Of a DNA stretch of 64,000 nt, positions 1 through 9,325 are shown piece after piece; positions within the stretch are counted from its first letter, which is position 1, and every line of letters starts with the position of its first letter. Source of the DNA: Hemerocallis citrina (Eukaryota; Streptophyta; Magnoliopsida; Asparagales; Asphodelaceae); assembly GCA_017893485.1 (NCBI GenBank), contig CM030360.1:150852647-150916646 (forward strand). The letters run 5' to 3'. The translations under genes were made by a program, and so were the position numbers. The notes beneath the pieces were generated by a model, which was given only the letters and a program-made list of their open reading frames with translations, made no database searches and was not told the DNA's origin.

Positions 1-1276
1 TCACATTTCGAGAGTAGGAATGTTGAGTCTTTCAACCAAAATGCACTAAATCAATATTTTAGAAAAATTTCTAGAAACACACTAAAGTCCGATTATTTTA
101 AACTTCACAACGAAATGAGAGACGCTTTAATTGCAGTCTTGTATTCTTTAACTTTTAGAGTATTGTTGCATTCCGATTGTTAGAAAGGCTGTAACGATAT
201 TCCGATGATGGGCTTAACTTATCATTGGATAGATGGTGATTGGATGATTCAAAAGAGAATCATCTCATTTGCGGCTTTGCCATATCTCCATAGTGGACTA
301 GTTATTGCAACACGTATTTTAGAGATTTGTGATTTATATTATATTCGTGATAAAATATTTACTATTAGTTTTGATTATGCATCTAACAACAATGCTTTGA
401 TCAGTACATTAGAAACGCAATTATCTCCTCCATGTAAGGAAATTTTTCATGTTAGATGTGTGTGTCAATTTTAAATTTATGTGTACAAGATGCAATGAAA
501 GTAGCTGTTTCATATATGATTGTAATTAGAAATTGTGTACATTTTATTGCTTTGAGTGGTCTTATGCTTCAACAATTAAAAGTATGATGTAAAGCTAGGG
601 GAATACATTTTAGAAAATTTCCTAAAGATGTTAAACACCAAAGGAACCTTACTTTCGAATTATTAAATGTTGTTACTCAATACAAGGATATTATAAATGA
701 TTTTTGTCTTGAAAAACATGAAATTTTTTCAAATGACTCTCCAATCATGGTATTTTGCCGAATCTTTATTACAATTTTTGAAACCTTTTAAAACTACAAC
801 TTTGAAGTTTTCTACATCTTATGATTCTACTTCTAATAGTATTTTTATTTCAGTCATTACTATGATGCAAACTTTTCAAGAAATGATTTCGGATGAATAC
901 ATTGACCATATTGTTATTCCCGCTTATACAAAATTTTAAAGTATTTTATCCCCCTCCTATGTTGTATTGTATTGCTACTGTTACGGTCCTCGTATCAAAT
1001 TTGCGGTTACGAGGAGTTTGATTGAAATGTATTTTACTTTATTTGGAGATGAATCTGAAATTGATTACGACACAGTTTTAGCTAGCTTTGAATCAACATT
1101 GAATAACTTGTATGATTATTATGATTGAACTTTTGCAACTAGTAGTACAACTAGTATAGTTACTTCTTTTTCTACTTCTAGAGGTAATGGTAAGAGTACA
1201 TTAGAAGATGCCACTTTTAATTTACTTGCTCGTATTCAATCAAAAAAATCTAGGACTAAGGCACCTCATGAATTAA
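1..1276 (+). pseudogene. hAT transposase, RICESLEEPER-like, 5' and central part (decayed)
   Basis: This is a relic of a plant hAT DNA-transposon transposase that enters from the left edge. The stretch at 205-474 reads GLTYHWIDGDWMIQKRII, then RILEICDLYY and FDYASNNNALISTLE, ending in FHVRC. This matches the family pattern in which the catalytic core runs 'LTAHWID.DW..QKRI', '..DNAS.N', 'FHVRCCAH'. A further piece at 697-939 corresponds to the region before the dimerisation domain. The frame is broken by several stops and shifts (for example near 183, 472 and 940), so no product is expected. The reading ends at 1276, where an LTR element has inserted, and resumes at 3011. The family call is secure; exact exon limits are not. 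Confidence 0.82.
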
Positions 1277-1747
1277 TGTAACGCCCCGCCCCAATTCAAC
1301 GGTTTTTCTTAACAACTGCCCACCACATGCTTGCCTCATAAAAGGTGTTGTAATTTATTGGTGACCTCTAATCCCAGGAAATTATATATATATATATATA
1401 TATATATAATCTCAAATGCTCCCGATATGGGACAAATCCATCTCATAACTCTTTCTCTCTCCCGAAAGAAACAACAGCAGCAACGCAGGTGGTCCCCCAC
1501 CCACCACGTGGCAGCAGCAAGCGCTGCTGCTCTTTGCCATCTCTATCATGGGCGGGCCCCCACTTTTTGGCCACGTCACCATCAGTGTGATGCCACCACA
1601 GAAACAAACACCTGCTGCATTTCTCCCGTGGGCCCCCCATTCAAACTCCAACTAATCCATACAACTTCTCCTATAGAAATTCTATAGGACACACCTCCAA
1701 TTAATTATATATATATATACATATATATTCTTAAAACAGGGTGTTAC
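1277..1747 (-). repeat. 471-bp LTR of the chimeric element (3' LTR on minus)
   Basis: It begins TGTAACGCCCCG and ends GGGTGTTACA, giving inverted ends as in canonical LTRs. It contains a (TA)n run near 1382-1408 and a second near 1706-1729. The minus-strand PPT TTAAGGGAGGTATA lies directly beside it at 1748-1761. Open frames inside (for example 1412-1651) are chance frames of a GC-rich LTR. Confidence 0.6.
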
Positions 1748-1761
1748 ATATACCTCCCTTA
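1748..1761 (-). other. Polypurine tract of the chimeric element
   Basis: The minus-strand sequence TTAAGGGAGGTATA abuts the LTR start TGTAACACCC at 1747. This is the expected position of the plus-strand primer for an LTR retrotransposon on the minus strand. Confidence 0.6.
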
Positions 1762-1976
1762 AGAATTCGGCATCCTCGCTGAAGCCGGGCATGCAACGTA
1801 GCACAGGATCTCCTTTCTAGCCGATGTTGAGTCGCTCGATCCCGATAATTCCAGAGATCAGTCCCACACCGCATGTAATTCTGGAGACTATTTCACTCAC
1901 ACCTCGATAATTCTGGGAACTACCTCACACCGCAGATCATTCTGAGGGTACTACTCCACACCCATTATCGAAAGTT

Positions 1977-1989
1977 GGCTCTGATACCA
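1977..1989 (-). other. Primer-binding site (initiator Met tRNA type) of the chimeric element
   Basis: On the minus strand this reads TGGTATCAGAGCC, complementary to the 3' end of plant initiator methionine tRNA. A 3-base spacer (gag on minus) separates it from the LTR end at 1993. The same spacer is found in the chromovirus at 51171-51186. Confidence 0.75.
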
Positions 1990-1992
1990 CTC

Positions 1993-3010
1993 TGTAACGC
2001 CCCGAATTCTAAATACGGTAATTCTTAGCATAAACAGGATCTTTACTTCATTTCGTACAATTTTACAAGGAATTTAAAAATTTTATTACATCAAGTTTTT
2101 TTACAACAACGCAGCGAAAAATTAAAAGAATTATAACATGATATAAATGTACAATTAAACATCAGCAACTTAAAATGGAAAGTAATCTTTAGCATCAACC
2201 ATCTTTATATCTCCTTACAAATCCAATATCTGCATTGAATACTGTGGGCACGTCAGTTACATACAACTGACGCAATACTAAATACGACCATCCTCACTAT
2301 GCCATAATATAGCGACTCATTTATTTTAACAACCACAATCTTGAATGTAAACCAAAGTGTGAAAAGTGACTATCCTAAATATGTCGGTATATGCAATGCC
2401 TTAATGCCTAATGTATATATTTATGCTATGATGACACTAATGCATACGCTATGATAGAATTATCGAAGTGTGACTGGGAGTTGTCTCCAGTTCATCGGCG
2501 GTGTGGGATTCATCTTCGGAATTATCGGGCCATCCTTCCGGGGTTTCGAATCCGAACAAGTATGTATTAGTGTCATCATGGCGTAAACATCTGCATTAGA
2601 CATTAAGTCATTGCATATACCGACATGTTTAGGATAGTCACTTTTTACACTTTGATTTACATTGAAGATTGTGGTTGTTAAAATAAGTGAGTCGCTATAT
2701 TATGGCATAGCGAGGATGGCCATGTATAGCATCAGTTGTGTGTAACTGACGTGCCCACAGTATTCAATGCAGACATTGAATTTGCAAGGAGATATAAAGA
2801 TGGTTAATGCTAAAGATTACTTTCCGTTTTAAGTTACTGATATTTAATTGTACATTTATATCATGTTGTAATTCATTTAACTTTCTGCTGCGTTGTTGTA
2901 AAAGAACTTGATGTAGTAACATTTCAAAATTCCTTGTAAAATTGTACGAAATGAAGTAAAGATCCTGTTTATGCTACGAATTACCGTATTTTGAAATTCG
3001 GGGCGTTACA
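1993..3010. repeat. Large inverted repeat (arms 1993-2447 and 2560-3010, loop 112 bp)
   Basis: The reverse complement of 2560-3010 aligns along its full length with 1993-2447. Both arms start TGTAACGCCCCGAATT and share, in order, CAGGATCTTTACTTCATTTC, GTGGGCACGTCAGTTAC and ATGATGACACTAAT. I judge identity around 90% by eye. The arm resembles the first part of the chromovirus LTR at 42693 (same TGTAAC.CCCCGAATT start and GTGGGCACGTCAGTT block). A transcript through it would fold into a long hairpin. Confidence 0.85.
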
Positions 3011-3341
3011 ATTAAATTGGTATAATCAACAAGATAGTGAGAGTTCTAGTACTAAGATTGAAGTGCTACAATGGTGGAAAGAACATGAAAATCTTTTTAC
3101 TATTCTTTCATATATAGTTAGAGATCTACTAACTCCTCCTGTCTCCACAGTTGCTTCCAAAAGTGCTTTTTCTTCAAGTGGAAGAGTTCTAACAGATTAT
3201 AGAAATTGCTTGAAGCCGGATTCGCTGGAGATGCTCGTGTGCACTGAAGATTTTATGAAGGCTAAAGACAGGACTCAAGAAAAAGCGGCATCTACATCAA
3301 CAAGTGGAAGCAACTCCCCTGAAGTCCAACAACAAGATTAA
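3011..3341 (+). pseudogene. hAT transposase C-terminal dimerisation domain (3' part of the split gene)
   Basis: This is the continuation of the hAT relic after the insertion. It reads VLQWWKEHENLFTILSYIVRD, then PPVSTVASKSAFSSSGRVL, TDYRNCLKPDSLEMLVCTED. These match the hAT-family C-terminal dimerisation domain, whose consensus has 'WW......P.LS..ARD.L..PVSTVASE.AFS..GRV...R..L.P...E.L.C..D'. The domain is open to the stop at 3339-3341. The codons upstream of 3011 belong to the inserted element, so the apparent ATG at 2991 is not a real start. Together with 1-1276 this forms one transposase broken by one insertion flanked by attaa. Confidence 0.85.
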
Positions 3342-3559
3342 AAAATTTAAGGTGATGAGATCATAGATTTAGGTTAAGTAGAGGTGCACGACAGTAGTCC
3401 AATGTTCTCTCTTCAATCTAACTCTAGGCTATCTCGAACTCTAGATTGTCCTCTTAAACATGTAATTGAAGGAATTTATAAATATTTTTAATAGTATTGG
3501 CGGGATTAGACCGTCCAAGATAACCTCATCAGTCACGTTGTATCTGTCAGGAACAGATT

Positions 3560-4206
3560 GAATACAAGAATATAATTCATGGTGCGGGTTCAAATCCATA
3601 AATATGAAGAAACGGCTTGATATGGGCGTATGTATTTATGGGCTGCATACTGTCCAGAGTCTCATTTGCATTAGAATAAGTGCGTCTTTGCATTAGTTGA
3701 CCTTGCATTAGAGTCTAAGTCATTGCACACACTGACATACCAAATTATGTATACGCGTTTGTTTTTTCACCAATCTGTTTGTTTAAGTTGAGATTCTACT
3801 GTTTGTAATTAGCATTTAGCGTCAGTATATGTACTGATATCCCCACTCAAATAGGTACTGGATTACAGACCTACAGGTACAGGATTCAGGAGGAGTCGAG
3901 ATAAGAGAAGCACAATATTAAATTTTATTTCAGTTGTAATATCGGTTGTAATTTATTTAATGTTGAGATTCATCCAAACGAAGTACCAAATGTTATTAAT
4001 TATTTATTGTACTTTGATGTAAATTTATTAAAAGTTTGTAACACTGATTAATGTATTGCAGTTCTATAGCATTCAGACTTGTAATACATTTGTGCTGAAT
4101 AAAAAGTTTTAAATTTTTCTGTTTTTTTTTGTGTATTGTGGTTTATTGAAGGAAAAGATTCTGGCTTATGTCACGGTTTCTCCGTATACGAAAATCGAGG
4201 CGTTAC
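3560..4206 (+). repeat. Gypsy LTR fragment ending CGTTACA
   Basis: The right end ATCGAGGCGTTACA at 4206 resembles the reverse complement of the TGTAACGCCCCG LTR starts seen elsewhere. The interior has blocks of the same character as the 1993 and 42693 LTRs ('cattgcacacactgacata', 'cgtcagtatatgtactgata'). No PBS follows 4206 and the left boundary is not visible (3560 is a guess), so this is a fragment or solo LTR. No coding content. Confidence 0.45.
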
Positions 4207-4229
4207 AAAAGCGTCTCCTAAGGATAATC

Positions 4230-4455
4230 ATGGATACAAACCACTCTTTAAATTAGCTGGATTTATTTATAATGGGTTATCACCCTAACCCAGTAAGACA
4301 GACCCGGTTTTAGGTTACTGGGCTTGGAAAAGATCCAGCTGCATTTTCGGATCCGTTTATAAATGAAATTACTATTTTACCCTTGAAAACTTTTAAGATT
4401 CGTGTTTGGTTTGAACGATTCCGATTTAGTTCTATTTTTACTAATATCCCAAACC
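4230..4455 (-). repeat. Diverged Tat-type LTR start fragment
   Basis: Read on minus from about 4455, the sequence parallels the first about 130 bp of the Tat LTRs at 8688 and 33165. Shared blocks include AAATCGGAA(T/C)CG, ACGAATCT.AAA and GGGTAAAAT. Translated, both give '..RI.K..GK.VI...NGSE'. It is an old scrap with no TSD visible. The short minus frame at 4310-4504 is this LTR, not a gene. Confidence 0.5.
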
Positions 4456-5445
4456 TCAATAAATTCGGGTCCACAACATTCAATTCCACCTCCTCAGCCA
4501 TCACTTTTTCTCAGTATCAGCCAAAACAACTGTGTAATGTTTGATTAGCGAGACAACAATAAAAATGTGGACATCCTAATTACTACTACTAGACAAATGT
4601 GTCAAAGACTTCATGCACATTTTGTAAAGTGGAGAAGAGAGATTATTGCAACTAAAGTATTTATGCCAGGAATTATGTGAAAAGGCAAAGTAATGATGGG
4701 GAGTCTGACAAAAATGAGGAAGAAAAAGGAAAGTGAGGCCATACCTCATGCCTGGTCCGTGTCGTTTTGGGACATGATTGCTAAGACCGACTGCTATGAT
4801 TGACCACACGATAAGTCAGAGACAAAAGAGAGAACAAGAACGTACTCTTTAAGCAATGTCCAACCATTAGAAATAACTATAATACCCTCTAAAGAAAGGG
4901 TATTTTGGTAATAGCAGGAGGACGATGAGGAGCATTGTGAATTTGTGATAGTGCAATGATTGATTGCAAACGGATAACCATAATTTTTTTTTCTATTTTT
5001 TTTTCTTGGATGGGTTTGTTGTTACCAGGGTTGCTACTTTGAACCAGTACACACCTTTTTCTCCTATTAAATGGGTCACATACTTTTGATTCACTTACAG
5101 ATTTCAAATAAAGTCTGAAATTTTTTAATTTGACAGAGAAACAAAATTAGAATGAAGAGAGTTCTTAGTTTTGATTGAGAACATAGAACGGTTTCTTGGA
5201 CTAAGAACATGATATAATGTACAAAATATATAATTCGATCAACTAATTGGATTCTTAAGACAAAAATATGTCTACACACCATTCACGGAGCGGAGGATAG
5301 CCAAAAGGGTAGTCGGTCTTTAAGCTTCGGAAAGAATAAACTGAATGCATCCAAACTTCAGCAAATCCATCAGACCTTTTCGACTATTGCACACAAACAA
5401 ATATCCTTATAGAAACAACATATTAATTCTTTCTAACAAGTCCAA
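4456..5445. other. Intergenic stretch with no recognised feature
   Basis: AT-rich sequence with homopolymer T runs (about 4985-5010). The short minus-strand frames (4576-4809, 4889-5107, 5091-5282) have no family resemblance and no codon or domain support. I see no RNA gene or repeat boundary. Confidence 0.5.
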
Positions 5446-5448
5446 TTA

Positions 5449-6045
5449 GAGCATCCATAGTCGTGTGCTATTTATGTATTAAATGCATTTTATAGTAAAC
5501 GAACAGCTGTAGTCGTTTGCTATTTATACATTTTTTAACAAAATAGCAATAGTAGATTGCTACAAATGAGAGTAGAAATAAGAGAAATATATATTTTTTA
5601 ATTCGTCAGACGGATCTTGAAGATCCATCCGACGTCTTTTTTTTAAAAAAATTGAATTGAAAATGTGTTCATATATGTGGTACCTCTTAGACGGATCTTG
5701 AAGATTCGTCCAAGAGGGGCCCACAAATTTATTTTATTTTTCACTTAAAAAATATTTTTAATTATTAAAAAAATCGTAAAAATTACTTAATAATCATGGG
5801 ATGGACCTTGAAGGTCAGTCTGTCCATTTTTGCTTCTTTTTTTTTCCCTTTCGACGCAACTTCTACTTTCGTCTAACATTAAAAAAATAATTAAATAACT
5901 ACAACGCAACTACACATTCCGTCTGATAGTTTTTTTTCTTCTTAAATTGCTATAAAATACCATTCGACGACAGCAGCAAATGCTAAAAAATATATATGTA
6001 AATATGCATTTATGCATTTTTTCACAATCACGACTGTGAATGCTC
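5449..6045. mobile_element. MITE 1, PIF/Harbinger (Tourist)-like, TTA target
   Basis: This 597-bp non-coding element has terminal inverted repeats GAGCATCCATAGTCG and CGACTGTGAATGCTC and a TTA duplication on each side (5446-5448, 6046-6048). A TTA target and a GAGCATC terminus suggest a Tourist-like MITE. The inside holds imperfect palindromes around GACGGATCTTGAAGATCC (near 5607-5630 and 5690-5712). It belongs to the same family as the MITEs at 8349, 34015, 34594 and 35341. Confidence 0.8.
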
Positions 6046-6310
6046 TTACAAGTTGGAAAAACAGTAAAATAATAATGATGATCATCATCACTACAGTTGA
6101 AGAAGAAAAAAAATGAAGTTTTAGATAAAAATGAAACGAAATTATCAGCTATTAAATAGAACTAATCGTGATATATAAGAGATATCTAATTAAATGAATG
6201 AGATGGATAATTTGAATATTTTACTTTCCATCAGTTAGAATAAACAAAAATATTCACTCTTATTTCAATATCGGATAATTCAAATATTGTTTTAAAATAA
6301 ACTCAACCTT

Positions 6311-7728
6311 TATTTTACCGGCCAAACTCTCGCAGTCGATGCTCCTCCCTTCAAAAACTTCTTGGTTTGCTGGCTTGCCCAGAGGTCATTCCTTACCGGC
6401 CAAACTCCTCACCTTTCTTAATTACCCCTCTTAAAGCTCAAGCTTCTGAATAGCTTGGTTAGTAAGTACAGTAGGGATAAGAGCAAGGACCTCGACTCCT
6501 CTGTCATTGTTGCTCTGTCAGAGTCGAATCCTCCACATCTATCTCTTCTCCTCGCGCATCTCTAGTTACTCTTCATCGGCCTAATATTGCTTTCCTTTTT
6601 AAGGATCGTAAAGTATTTACGAACCTTGTCTCCAACCCTCGCCGGGACTCTTTCAAGGTTCGCCCCCGCCCTTTCTCAGCGGCTCCGTCATTGTTCGGGA
6701 TTTTGGGTAAAAATCCTGATTGGTTTAAATCCTATTGCTCGTATCTTTCGCGGTCTCGTTGTGCGAGGGAGATTGCTCTGCACTCCCGCAATTCTGACCC
6801 CCTTATGCATCCTGACAGAGCTATTGTTAATTTTAAGGCCCCTTCTTTATTTTATAACTATCCTTGTGATTTGAAGATCTCTGATCCCTTACGTTCTGCG
6901 TTCTCTTTTCATCATCCAGGCTGCCTTTGGTATCAACTTTTAGGGGTTCAGTCATGGCTCTATCAGGTCCTGAGGGCGTTTAAACTATTCTTGCTCTCCC
7001 TTCCCCTCAAGTATTCTATGAGTCTTGATGTCCCTTCTTTTCCCCATTGGGCGGCACCACCAAGACCACCCCATCTGCGTCATCGGTTGCTCCCAGCAGT
7101 CTCAGTTCCCCTCCGTGCCCCATCATTGTAGACGCTTCTTCATCTGACCTTGAGGCATTTTTGCCCCTGTCTGCGAGGGCTGCCCATCCCCCCGTCAAGC
7201 GAGGTTACAATAAGAAAGTTTTCGATCTTTCCAAGATTCGAGTGAGTGCTCGGCTTCTTGCGAGGAAAGCAGGTTCCGTGTCAGCTTTTCAGCTAGGGCA
7301 CAGTTGAGTATTGCCTTCTCGTTGACATCCCTGGTGCAGGCAGTGCATTTTCGCCGATGAGCCACTAGAGTCCCTCTAGACTGCTAGTGGAGTTGGATGT
7401 CGTCGTGGGGGGAGATTAGTCCTCCAGTTTTCTTGGATCGGTTGCTTAGGTCCTGCTCCTTTTTCGGGTACGGAATTTTGATTTTGGTCTCCTTATTGCT
7501 TGCGTCTCCGGGCCGTTTGCTCCGCTCTCTGGTAGCGATGTGGTGCATCTTGCCGTGATTTTGCCCTCTGTTTTGCTGCTTGTTATTGTATTTCCTTTTT
7601 GTTCGCTTATTTTTGTATTACCTCTTGTAAAACTATTGATATTTATTTGTATTATTACTATTTTATTGATTAATATATTTTTTGATGGCTGGAGTCTTAT
7701 GGCTCTATCTGATATGTCAAAAAAAAAT
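6311..7728 (+). mobile_element. 5'-truncated L1-type insertion or processed retrocopy with poly(A) and 13-bp TSD
   Basis: A 13-bp duplication taaactcaacctt flanks the segment (6298-6310 and 7729-7741). The 3' end is a run of nine or so A's (7719-7727), the hallmark of L1-mediated target-primed reverse transcription. The segment is markedly less AT-rich than its flanks. Coding remnants are broken across frames, for example 6691-7131 and 7047-7307, the latter with a Ser/Pro-rich tract and then VFDLSKIRVSARLLARKAGS. I do not recognise a reverse transcriptase or endonuclease, so it may be the ORF1 end of an L1 or a retrocopied host mRNA. A 14-bp block (taccggccaaactc) occurs twice near its 5' end. 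Confidence 0.65.
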
Positions 7729-7741
7729 TAAACTCAACCTT

Positions 7742-8345
7742 ATGGATAATGTATATGAAAATTATAAATTATGCGTATTTTATTTGGAATTTAAATGAAA
7801 TTTTAATGCCGTCCCAGAAGAAAAAACTTTAGTGTTCATGATTATCTGATGAATTCAATCATTGCCTTTGATCCAGTACTCCCGCAGACCAACATACCAC
7901 AAACCAACCCATTAATTCAATGATAATGGACGGTCCAGATTATTCAAACCAACATACACATACTCAACCATCAATCCTAAACTAATGGACGGGTCCAGAT
8001 TCTTCAGAACGGGTCAGGGTCCCAGGGACAAAACCAACTGGCGGTTAGGCCCACAAATTATATGGGTTGAGTTGAGGAGGCCTAGAAATTCGATCCGTAC
8101 AAATGATTACTGAACAACACTCTGTTCCCTGATGGCGGACAGCTGTCATGGTCGCCTAGTTTGGAACTCAACATCCAATCAGAGGCTACCACGTCACTAA
8201 AATCATCCAGATCGAAGACCTAAACCATGTAATTATGGGATCCACTACTGCTATCCAACGGTCAGATTGTTTCCGATGGTTCATGCATCATGGGTTTTTG
8301 CCTAATTTGGATCAGGTTCTTTTCCTTTACCAAATAATTACTTTC
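7742..8345. other. Intergenic stretch with no recognised gene
   Basis: Unique-looking sequence between the L1-type insertion and MITE 2. It has two similar blocks around 'atggacgg(g)tccagatt' (7927-7943 and 7985-8001), perhaps an old repeat. No open frame, RNA gene or terminal repeat is apparent. Confidence 0.45.
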
Positions 8346-8348
8346 TTA

Positions 8349-8598
8349 GAGCATCTCTAGTCGTTGGTCATTTTGCAAAAATTTCACCGCTGTAGTTGTT
8401 GGTCAAATATTCAAAAATTAAGCTGCGCTGCTACAGTAGCAAGCTATATTTGGCAGACGAAATGCCAATTGCCAAAATATAGCTCACGAAAGATAATCTT
8501 TCGTCCGTTCGATCGGACAAAAGATTATTTTTCTTTCGAGAGATTTTTTACACGCGTACTCATCGGACGAGGGATTATTCCCTGTCCCTTAAATTATT

Positions 8599-8630
<32 letters not shown>

Positions 8631-8687
8631 TTTTAACTAATTTCCCGTCCGTTCCAGCTGAAAATTGCCAAAAATCACAAACGGAAC
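8349..8687. mobile_element. MITE 2, left part (split by the Tat element)
   Basis: The TTA target is at 8346-8348 and the terminus GAGCATCTCTAGTCG starts at 8349. It holds a perfect short palindrome, CGAAAGAT-A-ATCTTTCG, at 8488-8504 and a TTTA microsatellite at about 8605-8633. The MITE is interrupted after GGAAC (8683-8687) by the 25-kb Tat insertion and resumes at 33737. The two parts total 614 bp, the size of its relatives. Confidence 0.8.
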
Positions 8688-9255
8688 TGATATGGATAAA
8701 AATTGGGTTAAATCGGAACCGTCCAAATCAGGCGCGAATCTCAAAGATCAGGAGTAAAATGATAATTTCGACTACAAACGGGTCCGAGATGGGAATTGAG
8801 CCTGTTTTTCAAAGGCCCAACAACCCACGAACGGATCCACCTCAACTGGGTGCGGGTTCCAACCTGCAAGAAATCTGGTCCAGCAGGATAGAATTAGGAT
8901 TTATGATTAACCTTAATCAACGGCCCTGATCGCTTCTATCCATTCACTGGAAAGTAGGGATTTGATCTTATCCCGAAACTGGTCCCTAAGGCGGCTATAA
9001 ATACCCCTCATACCCCATTGTTACCAGGTAATCAATCTTTTGCCAATCAAAGCTCTTTCATAATCTTTCTGATTACTAACTTGAGCGTCGGAGGGTGCGT
9101 CGCCGGGATCAACCCCGGTGTTTCGCACTTTTTGCAGGTCAACGGCAGGAGATCACGGTCAAACTACGGCGGACAGGTGTTTAGGTTTAACTATTCAACA
9201 TCTCAAGAATCCACAAATCTATCTGTTTGCCCCCACACCAATTTCAGCGGCGACA
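8688..9255 (+). repeat. Tat 5' LTR
   Basis: 568 bp, TGATATGG...GGCGACA. A TATA box TATAAATA lies at 8996-9003, so transcription should begin about 30 bp downstream, leaving a U5 of roughly 220 bp. The matching 3' LTR is 33165-33731. Confidence 0.93.
8996..9003 (+). promoter_or_regulatory. TATA box of the Tat 5' LTR
   Basis: TATAAATA in a GC-richer context (ggcggc before, cccc after). The same box occurs at 33473-33480 in the 3' LTR, which supports it as the LTR promoter. Confidence 0.75.
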
Positions 9256-9257
9256 GA

Positions 9258-9274
9258 TTGGCGCCGTCTGTGGA
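9258..9274 (+). other. Tat primer-binding site
   Basis: TTGGCGCCGTCTGTGG begins a few bases after the LTR end at 9255. The TTGGCGCCGTCTGTGG form is the usual PBS region of Tat elements. Confidence 0.8.
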
Positions 9275-9325
9275 AAAGACAAATAGCAATCCATCCTCTT
9301 CCATCGGTTAAGATCACCTCCAGCT

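Larger units (their letters stand above)
1277..3010 (-). mobile_element. Chimeric short LTR element with internal foldback, inserted in hAT transposase
   Basis: The insertion has TG...CA ends (TGTAACGCCCCG at 1277, CGGGGCGTTACA ending 3010) and a perfect 5-bp TSD attaa (1272-1276, 3011-3015). Read on the minus strand, 1993 onward is an LTR end followed by ctc and a primer-binding site. The short internal region is 1748-1992, and 1748-1761 is a polypurine tract next to a 471-bp LTR at 1277-1747. There is no coding capacity. The two 'LTRs' share only about 12 terminal bases: the PBS-side one resembles the start of the chromovirus LTR at 42693, while the PPT-side one is a different sequence. This suggests a recombinant non-autonomous element. 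The alternative is a nested foldback insertion that removed the original LTR. Confidence 0.7.

Noticed and set aside
1331..1687. 118-codon open frame with Tyr-Ile repeat
   Set aside because: It is the (TA)n microsatellite and LTR of the chimeric element.
4310..4504. 64-codon minus frame
   Set aside because: It is homologous to the first bases of the Tat LTR and is not a gene.
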